Source: Malus domestica
Lineage: Eukaryota > Streptophyta > Magnoliopsida > Rosales > Rosaceae
Assembly (NCBI RefSeq): GCF_042453785.1
Contig: NC_091666.1
Coordinates: 27,610,501 to 27,674,500, forward strand
Length of the DNA stretch: 64,000 bases
Direction: 5' to 3'
In this document: positions 32,104 to 45,751 of the stretch, piece by piece
Position numbering within the stretch: the first letter of the stretch is position 1
Layout of the letters: each line of letters begins with the position of its first letter
Translations under genes and position numbers: made by a program
Notes under the pieces: generated by a model
Seen by the model: the letters and a program-made list of their open reading frames with translations, nothing else
Databases searched by the model: none
What the model was told of the DNA's origin: nothing

Positions 32104-34025
32104 TCAAAGTGGGTGAAGCATTACCTGAACTCCGTGTTGTGGACGAACTGTCACATACTGAATGGGCAAGTGAACATAACCTGGGGATAGAGTGAAGGAG
32201 TAGCGTTGTAGAATCATTGACAGAGCAATCTTTGCTTCATTGATTGCAAAGTTTAAGCCCACACAACTTCGTGGTCCTATTCCAAACGGCACAAATGCAC
32301 CTATGTTATTGTTAGTTGCTTTAGCAACCCCTTCAGCAAATCTCTCTGGTTTGAAAAGTTGTGCGTCCTGCCCCCAGATTCGACGATTGTGGTGAAATGA
32401 TATATTTGAGATAACTAATCCAACATTAGCAGGAACAATGACATTTCCCAGTCTAACTTCCCTTTCAACTTTCCTTGAAAAACCAGCAACAGGGGGATAT
32501 AACCTTAGAGACTCATTGAAGATCATACTCATCTGCATGAACACGAAAAATGGATACCAAATCAAGATTACTTCCAATCTTAATTCAAGCTTAATTTTTC
32601 CACTTAAGATAAGCAGTTGATTAATTAGTGGTTGACTTTCTTACTGTTTTCAGTTTGGTAATGCCATCGAGATTTGGAGTTTGTTTCCCAAATAATTCTA
32701 TGACCTCCTTTCTTGCTTCCTCTTGCCAATTCGTATGGAGTGCTAGAAGAAAGACGGTCCAAGCAAGCAAAGTATTGGTGGTTTCTTGTCCAGCAAAGTA
32801 AAAGGTCTTGCACTCGTCAACCAAATCATCCACCGAAATCCTCTGGTCGTCATTGGCATCATGACGAGCCTTCAAAAGTAATCCAAGAAAATCGCTCCCA
32901 AAGCTGTCCTCATCTCCACTCGTTGCCGTCTTTTCTCTTTTCTTAACGATCTCCATTATGGAGGCATATACACCTTTCTCAAGTTTTTCTGCTTCAATCT
33001 CATCACTGGTTTTGAAAAATTTACTGCAACATTAAGCAAAAAGACTAACAACCATGAGAACACAAGTAACACTCCAAGAAAATTTGTGGAATGAACTGAG
33101 ATTACCTGATGCCAGGAATCCTGACTTTGAGGGCATTTTTAGAAACTAGGAAGGCTAACTTCATCAACATCTCAAAAATGTTCTGTCCCTCTAAATAACT
33201 GCTGCCAAATGCTGTTCTCGAAATCACTTCTGAAGTGAGCAACCTGAACTCTTCAAACACCTCAATTTCTTTTTCTTCATAATTTCTCCACCTTTCAAGC
33301 ATCGTCTCAGCACTAGCTACCATATCTGGAAACAAACTCTGGACAAATAATACTGTCATGCTATCAACAAATTTAGCTTCAGCAATCTTTACCACAGTAA
33401 CTGTAAAAAACTTACTTTTAAACATTCTCCATGGAAGGCATGGGTAGCAAGCTTCCTCAATTTTCCCCATTTTTCACCTTCAGTTGTTGTCACAAGACCA
33501 TCTCCTAATAGCTTCTTCACAAAGGTAGTGGGCTCTCTTTTCGGATAAGCTTTATCTTTGTTACTCATTATCTCTTTGCATAACTCAGGTTCCTCCGTAA
33601 TGACCAACTGTGCAAGAGAACCATGCCACTGAAGATAATTCTTCCCTACAATTTCGTACAAAAAAATGACCAAAATTTATGTCGGAACAAATTGAAAACA
33701 ACAGTTAACTAAAAGTGAGATGTAACTTGTTAGCTGTTACCATATATATCTGTGACCAAGAGTGTATGTGAGGTACAACTACAGAAACTATGTCGTGAGA
33801 TAAATTCTTGGGCCTGCGCATGACTTCCTTTTTCATGTCGGAGATTTCTTTGGTGTTTCCATGGATAAGTCTGTAAGGGGGACCTTTGATCCCCTGCGCC
33901 TTCATCATCTTTTGTATCCGAGTCGGACTCCACCATAGTTTGTGTAGGATCTTGATGAGAACAAAGACAAGAAATACGCACAGAAGGCTTGAAAGAATGG
34001 CTACTATGCCTCCCAAAGAACTCAT
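32104..34025 (-). pseudogene. Cytochrome P450, CYP749A-like, five exons, probable 2-nt frameshift at exon 1/intron 1
   Basis: A CYP72-clan monooxygenase anchored in the ER. Exons (high to low): 34025-33741, 33645-33416, 33338-33106, 33023-32645, 32532-32104, all GT-AG. An N-terminal membrane anchor follows MSSLGGIVAI. Visible P450 motifs are AGQETT (oxygen-binding I-helix), ESLR (K-helix ExxR), FKPERF, and FGIGPRSCVG with the heme-ligand cysteine. Exons 2-5 chain in phase, but the coding sum is 1,556 nt, two over a multiple of three. Exon 1 ends in a TATATATG run where relatives I recall have one TA unit less. As written, exon 2 is read out of frame and soon meets a stop. It could be recent pseudogenisation, a polymorphic slippage allele or an assembly error. 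Substrate unknown; CYP749A22-like is from memory. Confidence 0.85.
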
Positions 34026-34383
34026 TTTTGGTTAACTGATCAAATTTTCCAGTCCGGAGTCCAAAGTTTCCTCATCTTTATCCTCAAGACAAATGACCCA
34101 TCTAGAACACCTAAACGTGTTTGCTTCTGATTGTTAGCTTACTTTTCTGACTACTTGCTACAATCCAAAGACATTGCCATATTATTGGCTATAATGTCCC
34201 GTGCTATTCAATGACTCAATCTAGCCATTAATTTTTTTTGGAATAATCAATTGAATTAAATATAAAAAATACCTAAAAACTGATCACACGATGTACTGTT
34301 ATGATCACAGGATCCCCCGGATTCCCAAGAAAAGGATCCGGTCCTATTGAATACACGGGATTTGTAGCCGCATAATTTTTTTT

Positions 34384-34528
34384 GGGTAATGTTAGAAAGA
34401 TTACATTTGCAAACTAAATGACGTGTTACCAATAAAAATAAGCACGTTTATCAACGTGTAAGTAATAAACCAATCATCAACTTCCATGTTTTTTAGTTAT
34501 CAAAATTTTATCTACAAATTTAGTGATT
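34384..34528. mobile_element. MITE, 'ctaaggagac' family (copy 2)
   Basis: Starts gggtaatgttag and carries 'aaactaaatgacgtgtta', 'aagcacgtttatcaacg', 'caatcatcaacttccatg', and a closing 'acaaatttag'. It lies inside promoter copy 1 of the P450 and is absent from promoter copy 2, so it inserted after that duplication or was lost from copy 2. Confidence 0.65.
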
Positions 34529-34800
34529 AAAAAAAAACAATCTAGCCATTCATTTTTTTGGGAATAAGACTTGACCGCTGAAAGAAGAGCAGCAAGTCTT
34601 GCTAAAATGAATAAGTTCTCAATCACAAATGAACATGTGACCAAACAATTATTGAATTGAAAACTTGAACTAACATCACTCCAAATAAATGAAGACATAT
34701 TCATTTTTAATTGGTTTTTCAACATGACATGTTATTCTTCTTCCAACAGCCAGCCATTGTTCTTTTCCGGGTAATCAATACTCCGCATTTAAAAATAGAG

Positions 34801-34950
34801 AAACTAATGAAAATAGCTTGAAAATTTTGAATTTTAATGATAATGACAAAATAAATGGTAAAATAAATAGTATCATGATTGACTTTTTAGTGTTAAAATG
34901 TAATTTTTCGTTAAAATAAACAGTATCGAAAGCTTTTCATTAAAATTTCT
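34801..34950. mobile_element. Short interspersed element, same family as 1718-1866
   Basis: Begins aaactaatgaaaa and keeps the order 'gcttgaaaa', 'gacaaaataaa', 'atgattgactttttagtg', 'ttttcgttaaaa', 'ttttcattaaaatt'. About 80 percent similar to the first copy by eye. No clean target duplication. Confidence 0.65.
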
Positions 34951-35484
34951 TTTAAAAATTGAAAGAATGGCTACTATGCCTCCCAAAGAACTCATTTTTT
35001 GTTAATTGATCAAATTTTCAACAGTCCGGAGTCCATAGTTTCCTCAGCTTTATCCTCAAGTCAAATGACCATGTAGAACACCTAAACGTGTCAGCTTTGT
35101 TAGCTTACTTTTCTGACTACTTACTACAATCCAAAGACATTGCCATATTATTGGCTACAATGTCCCGTGCTATTAAATAAAAGGGATTTGCAGCCGCATA
35201 ACTCTTTTTTTTTTTTTTTTTTTAGCAGTTAGATTTATTGACTAAATATATCTAGCCATTCATATTTTTTGGAATAATCAATTGAGTAAAAAGTCCTGCT
35301 AAAATAAATATGTCTTCAATCATACACGTAATCAAACAATTATTTAATTGAAAATTTGAACCAACCTCACTCCAAACAAATAAACCCATTTATTTTTAAT
35401 TGTTTTTCAACATGATTTGCAGTTCTTCTTTCAACAACCGGGCTTTTTTTTTTTTTTCTTTTTTGTTGGGGTAGTCAATACTAC

Positions 35485-38400
35485 TAGGAGTGGGCACGGT
35501 GCAGTTCGGTGCGGTTCCACTCATAAATCGGAACCGGAACCGGAAAATATCAACGGTTCGGTTCGGTTCGGTGCGGTTCCACTTAAATTTATTACTAGAA
35601 CCTTACGGTTCGGTCTACACCGGTTCTGATTCGGTTCTTGCCGGTTTACGGTTCCGAATACTAAATTATTTGAACACCAAATCATTATGCATTCAAATAC
35701 ATCTTCTAACATTAATTATATAAAGTTGCATCCAAGACATCTTTTCTAATATAAATGTCCTTGGTAGTGGCACCAAGTCAACAAAAAGATAACTAAAACA
35801 AATACATTGATCAGCAAACTTGGCCATATGTGTCAATTGTCATGAGTCTCTTGGCACATAATTGATTGGACAGTGCAACAAAAGTCGATAGACACATTAT
35901 CTCTGTGGTATCAAAATGCTTGTCCAATACCAAAATTTCTTTGCTTTTTTCATTTGCCTTGTAACCAATCTTGATTCTCTTGATTCTTGACCAATCAGTC
36001 GGTCAACAAACAAAAAAATGAAGAAGCAAACTGTACGCTTATTTTAGACAGAGAGCAAGCAGCAGCTCCTGTACACAATCAGTAGCTCATGTACACAATC
36101 AAACAACTTATTTCAAAGAGCAAGCATAATCAAACAACTTATGTCAGAGAGCATGCATGGGCTGACAAATATACACCCACTCTTTCTGTAGGTATAAATT
36201 TAATTACAGGTATACACCCAATTTAATTACAGGTATAAACTTAATATACACCCAGTTTTGAAAGTTTGAAGAAGCAATTTATTACACAACAATTAAACAG
36301 AATCTGCTAACAAATATACACCCACTCTTTTTGTATAATCATATCATGTAAACGTGAAAGATTAAGGAGAAAACCCAGCTGAGCTCCAATGCTAAACCTA
36401 TTCTCCAAAGCTACGAGCTGGATGCCCCAAAAATATGTCACTCGAACAATTTAACTATCCCATCCCATATGATCTCCTTCATGTATCAATTAATTATATA
36501 TCTTATTCATTAAATTCAAAATTATATATCTTACAACTCAAACTAGTAAGGAAGGTGCTAAAAAATTATAGTTACATACATACCATCACTAGTAAAAGGT
36601 GATAAGTTAGGACTGAATAGCTTATGAATTCCCAATGCTAGATGTGCCACCATTCCTTTTTTCTAGAACATATAAAAATCAAGAACTCATTAGAAAATAA
36701 GCATACAACAAAACAAGAGAAAAAACAAAAACAAAGTAATGAAAAATAAATATTTATACCTGCTTCAAGTGCTTCATAAAACTCTATATCTTCCAAGATT
36801 GTCTCATCGTCTAAAATTGAGATGTTATCTGACATCAACCAATTTTGAGTACAAATTAACCTCTCTACCATTAGAGGAGTCAATGAAGAACGATATGAGT
36901 TTACAATCCTTCCTCCCGTGCTAAAGGCAGATTCTGAAGCTACCGTTAAGACTGAAATTGCAAGAACTTCCTTAGCAATTAGTGCCAACACCGGGTATTT
37001 AACACCATTCAATTTCCACCAATTTAAAATATCAAAATCTTGACCTACTTCCACTTTTTCATTGCGATCTAACAAGTACCTATCAAACTCATGGTCTGAG
37101 AGCACGGCATTACTTGCTTCAACTTCTTTTATCCAACTTTCATCCATTTCCGCTCGTTTTTTCCCCCTTCCATGTTGTTTTGGATCAGCCCCACCAATAG
37201 TAGTTGTAGTACTAGTAGTATTAGAACAACTATTAGCACTAGAACCACTTGGTTGGTTGGAAGAATGAACATATTCATCATATAGATTGAAGATTAGTCT
37301 TTTTATCTCATCCTTCTTAGCCATGGCTTCATCAATACTACACCCACGACGCTTCAAAATATGTGGCACATAGCCCAGTTTATATCTTGGATCAAGCACA
37401 AGTCCCACAAATAGAAAAGGATTCACTTTACCCCAATACTTATCAAATTTTACCTTCATGCTTAGTGCCATTTCATACAATATCAAGCTTGTGTAGGTTT
37501 GAGTTAATAACATATCTTCTTCGACAAACAAATCAACTATCTCTTCGTCAATTGCAAGCAAATCAGAAAAAGTACTATGACAAGCCGGATGTAAAGTAAC
37601 ACTCATCTTCAATGTCATTTGATAGAACACTTTCAAAAATTTGACAAAGATAGCAGCATTGCTCCAATCTTCCATATTTGGTGGCCCATGCCTCTTTTTA
37701 CCATTGGAAGGTCCACCCACACGTTCTTCTTCTCCCGGCAACTCTTCACCAAACCATGACAAGTATGCAATCTCATCATCTCTCATTCTCACAAAAGCTT
37801 TTTCAAATTTCAAAGCATTCGTTAACATCAAATAGGTGGAATTCCACCTAGTTGGCACATCTAAGAAAACAAGACCCTTGCATTCAATTTTTTCCTTCTT
37901 AACACAACTCCTAAAAGCTTCCACCCTTTGTGGAGAAGATGTTACATACACCAACGCATTCCTAATAGCTAAGATGGATTTATCTAATGTCATCAAACCA
38001 TCTTGAACTATCAAGTTAACAATATAAGCACAACACCTGACATGCATGTGCTTCCCCTCAAGTATCATTCGTGAATTTTGCCAATGACACATCTTTGTCT
38101 TCAAATAATCTATTGCAACCTTGTTTGAAGAAGCATTATCAACCATGATGGTTAGTACATTCTCCAAACCCCATTCTAGCAAACAAACCTCAAGAAGTTT
38201 TCCAATGGAGTTCCCCTTGTGATTAGCTATGACATAGAAGTTTAGTATTCTTTTATGCAACTTCCAATTACTATCTATGAAATGTGCCGTTATCACCATG
38301 TAGTTTACCTTTTGAAGACTTGTCCAAGTGTCGGTTGTGAGGCTAACTCTATGTGAGGCTAACTCTGCTTTCAATTTTGCTTTCATTTCATCAGACATGA

Positions 38401-40746
38401 GGACAAAGTGCCTCGCAAGTGTCCTACGAGATGGTGGATAAAAATGGGGGCAAACAACACTACAGAAAAACCTAAACCCTCTCCCTTCAACATGGCTAAA
38501 CGGCAACTCATCTAAGACAACCGTTTATACCAATGCCTTTATGCAATCCTCTTTCGTATTCCCCCTAGCCATAAGAGTACCAACACCATCATTAAAAGAC
38601 AAAATATTTTGCCTTTTATCCTGATTTATTCTCGGGTAACTCTTACATCTTCCTCCCTCAATATGTTTTGTAACAGTTGAAGTACCATTTCCAGAAGGGT
38701 TAGCAGCAAAGGTAGTAGAACAGTGCTTACACCTAGCTCTCCTTCTAATAATTATTTCTTTGGTCCCATCTGGCTTCACAATGTTTTCTATGTCATCATA
38801 TTCAACAAAATGCTCCCACACTTTTGCCCTGCGCCTACTGTTCACAAGAGGAGGCAATGAAGGAATACCACTCGGTTGAGTTGGTGATTGTGCTTGGGGT
38901 GGAGCTGGTGGTTCAGGTTGTGGTGGAGTTGGTGGTTGGGATTGAGTTTGAGTTGGTGGTGATGGTGTTGGATCCGGTAATGACGAAGGTGATGATGAAG
39001 AAATAGATGACATACCTTCAGTTCTCTCCATCCGTTGCGCTTGATAATCTAACTCGTTGGTCGGCACAAGGTTTCCAAGAAACAGAAGGAACTAATGGCT
39101 CCAGCCACAAATCTTTAAGCTCAGGTTTATTTTTCTGCCCCTGCATCATTCAATATATAGGCCAAAAAAGACACATCGAGTGATTAGAACAAGATCTCAT
39201 CAATTAACTACACTCATATTCCAAGAGGAGGCAGAGAAGACAATACCTTTGCAAAGCAATTGAGGAATAATTACTCTAAACAGGAAGGTTGCTGAATAAA
39301 TTGTCATCTTCAAGCTCCTGAATAAATTGTTTGTACGACATCAACCCTTCTCTGAAAAGTTATTCAGTATGTCACATTACTCGGTGAAAATAATATATCC
39401 CCAACCCAAAGATACCAATTAAATTAACAGAATCAATAAACAGTCAAGCTTATTAGGAGGTTTATTTAAGTTGAACGCCAAGAAGGAGCATAGTATAGTA
39501 GATTTAAAAACAAATCAAATTAAACCAAATAAAAACCAAAAATCATTCTCCAATACTCATTTTATTTCACTAGAAAAACCATGGAAAAGAGAGATAACAC
39601 CTATTTGTAACCACTTATAAAGTGAAAATTATGACATTCTCATAGCCTTGCATCAGTTCATCCTTGAATTTAAACAAGACATTTCAATAATATAGATCAT
39701 GCAAGTATTAAGCTACAGTCACTAGGCAGTATATTGTACAGACTAATCTTCAACAAGCATAACCTTATTCATAGGTTTCAACAATCTTCCAGTTAAAAAT
39801 TAGAATGCTAGTAATCTAGCCTACACAACCTTAATTAAAGATTTGCAAAAACAAAAAAACAAAAACTACTACAAAAGAAAAGGAGAAAAGCCACATAAAG
39901 TATTGTCATGTATTATGATGCGGAATCCCAGTCTGAGAATAAGGAAAAAGACCAAAATTTTCTAATTAAAAATATTAAAATTTCTAAGACCAAAATTTGT
40001 AAACATTAAGTGGTTCCCAACAACATAAACCATGCCCAGGCTTCCTTATATCAGACTCTTGTACCATTGAATTAGCTTAAACTGCATACTTCCTTTTATC
40101 TATGTCAAAAGATTTTAACAATGCTTTTAGATCATATAGCAATGGAAGTTTGATCAGCTTCACACTTCCAGTGGAACTCAACTCAACCATATTCCTAATC
40201 TCAAATATGAGAATAGATAGAGAAAATACCAAGGAATTGTCTGAGCTGTCGCGGAGGACGGATCGACGGAGGATGAAGTGTCTGTGTCTGAGCTGTCGCG
40301 AAGGAGGGATGATGAAGGCCGTCGCAGTTGAGGTTGTGGGCTGAATCGCTGATATTTTGGATGAGAGGTCTATGTGAAATGGGATAGGGGAATCAAGAAA
40401 TGGGGTGTGAGTGTGTGAGGCCTTGTGTGTGAGGCCGTGAGGAGGTCAGTGACTTAGTGAGAGTGAAACCTAATTGGGATGAAATCCAATGCTTTGCAAT
40501 TTGGTGAAACCAATTTTCTAACCTATCATACCATGACATGTGTGTATATATATAATTAAATTATTTATTATTAATAAAACGGTTCGGTTCCGGCCGGTTC
40601 ATGGTCATTCGAAACCGGAACCGGAACCGATTTGAACGGTCCGGTTCGGTTTTTGGCTCAAAGTTGACTTTTCCGGTCAACATGGTTTTTTTCGGTTTTT
40701 TTTCATACGGTTCGATGCGGTTTGGCGGTTTTTATGCCCACCCCTA
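35485..40746 (-). mobile_element. hAT transposon with its own transposase gene, 5,262 bp
   Basis: Ends are TAGGAGTGGGCAC on the left and the complement of TAGGGGTGGGCAT on the right. A perfect 8-bp target duplication aatactac lies at 35477-35484 and 40747-40754, the hAT length. Subterminal zones (about 35505-35660 and 40578-40735) are packed with gg(a/t)(a/t)cc-type words: ggttcggttc, cggttcc, ccggttc and their complements, in the way transposase-binding repeats are arranged in Ac/Tam3-like elements. The transposase gene is on the minus strand. Sequence between 39070 and 40560 would be promoter and 5' exons or introns. Confidence 0.95.
36622..39031 (-). pseudogene. hAT transposase (BED zinc finger + hAT C-terminal dimerisation), one in-frame stop
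   Basis: The first ATG of the frame is 39029-39031. Residues up to about 60 are Ser/Pro/Gln-rich. A BED finger follows: CKHC...HIEGGRC near 38650-38710. TAA at 38525-38527 interrupts the frame, which continues in phase with DELPFSHVEGRGFRFF, the RNase-H-like catalytic core (SLTTDTWTS; MVDNASSN), and the C-terminal motif SESAFSTGGR followed by SYRSSL (about 36880-36940). The last coding exon looks split: donor at 36759/36760 (AG|GTATAA), 97-nt intron, acceptor at 36663/36662, ending GGTSSIGNS and stop at 36622-36624. Apart from one nonsense codon the gene appears whole. It is of the RICESLEEPER/ZBED-like plant hAT group. Confidence 0.9.
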
Positions 40747-40865
40747 AATACTACACATTGTTAAAAATTGAACTTCCTTTACAAAAACAGAGAGCAATGA
40801 ACTTCCCATATCTTTCTATCCGCAGATGGCACTACAAACTGAATCCACCCATAAATATTATTAGA

Positions 40866-41040
40866 TATCACAAATCCCTTCCATCAAGATCACCGAATCA
40901 AGTGATCCAAGTCTTTGAAATTTTATTCAACGGCCCACCTGTTTTGATCCCTTAAAAGTTATAATAATTTTTTACCGTTGAATGAAATTTTAAAGGCCCG
41001 GATCACTTGATCCGGTGGCCTTGATGGAAGAGATTCGGAG
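40866..41040. mobile_element. Inverted-repeat MITE, about 175 bp
   Basis: Left arm words 'cccttccatcaaga', 'caagtgatcc' and 'attcaacgg' return inverted as 'ccgttgaat', 'ggatcacttg' and 'tcttccatcaagg' complement. Arms are about 60 bp with about 85 percent match. No family or target duplication is assigned. Confidence 0.7.
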
Positions 41041-41510
41041 AGGATCTCTTTCCATTTTAGAGGGTGTTGAGCTGACATGGCATAGCTTCCTGGCTAGAGA
41101 GTAGGTGCTTTTTCTATGCATCCAAGTTTTAATTCTTCTTTCACAATTTTTTTTATACAACAATATAATTACATTAAAAGAGTGAGAATGAATTGGTTTT
41201 AAACTTGTCATTTTTTTTTAGTTGAATGATAGATTTTATTTCATTTATGGTTACCACCAACCTTTGAGATGTAAGCTGCTACTTGATGTGCTGCATAGTT
41301 GTTCACCCTATGGGTAAAACCAAACACAACAGACTCAATAGAACTAGCAAGGGACCATATATCATAAATAAGCCCTTCCATTGCCGCATCAACTTCAATT
41401 TCTCGATTAATCATTCGTACATAATTAAGACCTCTTACTTACAAAACAAAAAAAATATCACTAAACCATAGTACTAAATGGTTTTAAGATACAATAATAA
41501 TAAGGATTTT
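41041..41510. other. Intergenic spacer, nothing recognised
   Basis: AT-rich sequence between the MITE and the second Cassandra. No coding or RNA feature supported. Confidence 0.55.
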
Positions 41511-42145
41511 TGTGACATCCCATATCGCTCAGGGGAGTAAATCCTGTAAGCCTTATATGTATATTCTCATCTCTACCTAGTATAAGGCTTTTTTAGAGTT
41601 CACTGGCTTCGGGTTCCATTGGAACTTCGAAGTTAAGCGAGTTCGCGCGAGAGCAATCCCAAGATGGGTGACCCACTGGGAAGTTCTCGTGTGAGTTCCC
41701 AGAAACAAAACCGTAAGGGCGTGGTCGGGGCCTAAAGCGGACAATATCGTGCTACGGTGGAGTTGAGCCTGGGATGTGGTGGGGGCCGGGGCCTGGATGT
41801 GACAATTTGGTATCAAAGCCAATCCCTAGCCGGATGTGTGCCGACGAAGACATCGAGCCTCTAAGGTGGGTGGATTGTGACATCCCAAATCACCCATGGA
41901 AGTGGATCCTGTAAGCCTTATATGTATATTCCCATCTCTACCTAGCACAAAGCCTTTTGGGAGCTCACTGGTTTCAGGTTCATCGGAACTCCGAAGTTAA
42001 GCGAGTTTGTGCGAGAGCAATCCCATGATGGGTGACCCACTGGAAAGTTCTCGTGTGAGTTCCCAGAAACAAAATCGTGAGAACGTGATCGGGGCCCAAA
42101 GCGGACAATATCGTGTTACGACGGAGTCGAACCCGGGATGTGACA
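41511..42145 (+). mobile_element. Cassandra TRIM retrotransposon, plus strand
   Basis: Left LTR 41511-41804 (294 bp), right LTR 41876-42145 (270 bp), both starting TGTGACATCCC and ending GGATGTGACA. PBS TGGTATCAAAGC at 41808-41819 has one change from the initiator-tRNA-Met type, and a purine-rich tract is near 41861-41875. Each LTR contains the 5S-like block (41599-41690; 41961-42055) with GAAGTTAAGCGAG and GATGGGTGACCCACTGG. The right LTR lacks about 24 bp near its end, between two copies of ggatgtg. Flanking atttt and gtttt suggest a 5-bp target duplication with one change. No coding capacity. Opposite orientation to the copy at 3.9 kb and clearly diverged from it. Confidence 0.92.
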
Positions 42146-42302
42146 GTTTTTATCTCAAACATTTATCATTTCAACAAAGGCGAATGCTAAGAATTATGAC
42201 CACATTTTGTAGACCGTAAAAGAACAATACTAAACACTATTTGGTTTTTAAACATTACCACAATATTAACTACAAATATGGGACCCGTCGTGAAATATTT
42301 AT

Positions 42303-42472
42303 GAGTGATGTTAGTAAGATTAAATTTGTAAACTAAATTTGCAAACTAAATGATGTGTCACTAATAGGAAATAAGCACATTTATCAACATTTAAGTAATA
42401 ATCCAATCATCAACTTCCATGTTATTTAATTTAAAAATTTAGTCAACAAATTTAATCTCCGTAGCATCGCTC
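42303..42472. mobile_element. MITE, 'ctaaggagac' family (copy 3)
   Basis: Word order as in copy 2, with closing 'tttaatctccgtagcatc'. It lies about 330 bp upstream of the GH1 start codon, so it is part of the promoter region of that gene. Confidence 0.65.
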
Positions 42473-42746
42473 AATATTTATTAATCAAAGTATGAATATG
42501 GAGTTTCTGTTTTCCGCCCTTATTGCAATAAAATCTTCTAGAGTATTTTTTGTTGAAAAGAATTTTCCCGGCCGGTATTCCTTCTTTCTGTTTTTGGGTT
42601 CCATCCGAATTTTTGGCTGGCTGAAACCGAGCATCTAAAAACAAATTCAAACTGTTGAAGCTACTTTATGTTTAGCCTTCAAACTATCCTCTGTCCAAAC
42701 CAAAACTTTCTTCTGGTTAGTTTCTGAGCATCCTATCGCTTGCCAA

Positions 42747-42753
42747 TATAAAA
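42747..42753 (+). promoter_or_regulatory. TATA box of the GH1 gene
   Basis: TATAAAA lies 48 bp before the ATG at 42801, leaving a short leader of about 20-25 nt if transcription starts some 30 bp downstream. Confidence 0.6.
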
Positions 42754-42800
42754 AGTGGCTATGGACATCTCAAATATCATCATCTTCTTCGTTGACAAAG

Positions 42801-45751
<2,951 letters not shown>

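Larger units (their letters stand above)
33988..35476. repeat. Tandem duplication of the CYP749A 5' end and promoter
   Basis: Copy 1 (about 33988-34790) contains the first codons and promoter of the P450. Copy 2 (34962-35476) repeats them: ATG at 34993-34995 and about 10 further codons (minus strand), then the same upstream words 'gtccggagtcca', 'cctaaacgtg', 'ccaaagacattgcc', and later 'tctagccattca' and 'ttttcaacatga'. Copy 2 ends where a hAT transposon has inserted, and its continuation reappears after 40754 ('ttaaaaattg'). Confidence 0.82.

Noticed and set aside
35417-35723. ORFs rich in RFGSVRFG-like words
   Set aside because: They translate the subterminal ggttcgg repeats of the hAT element.
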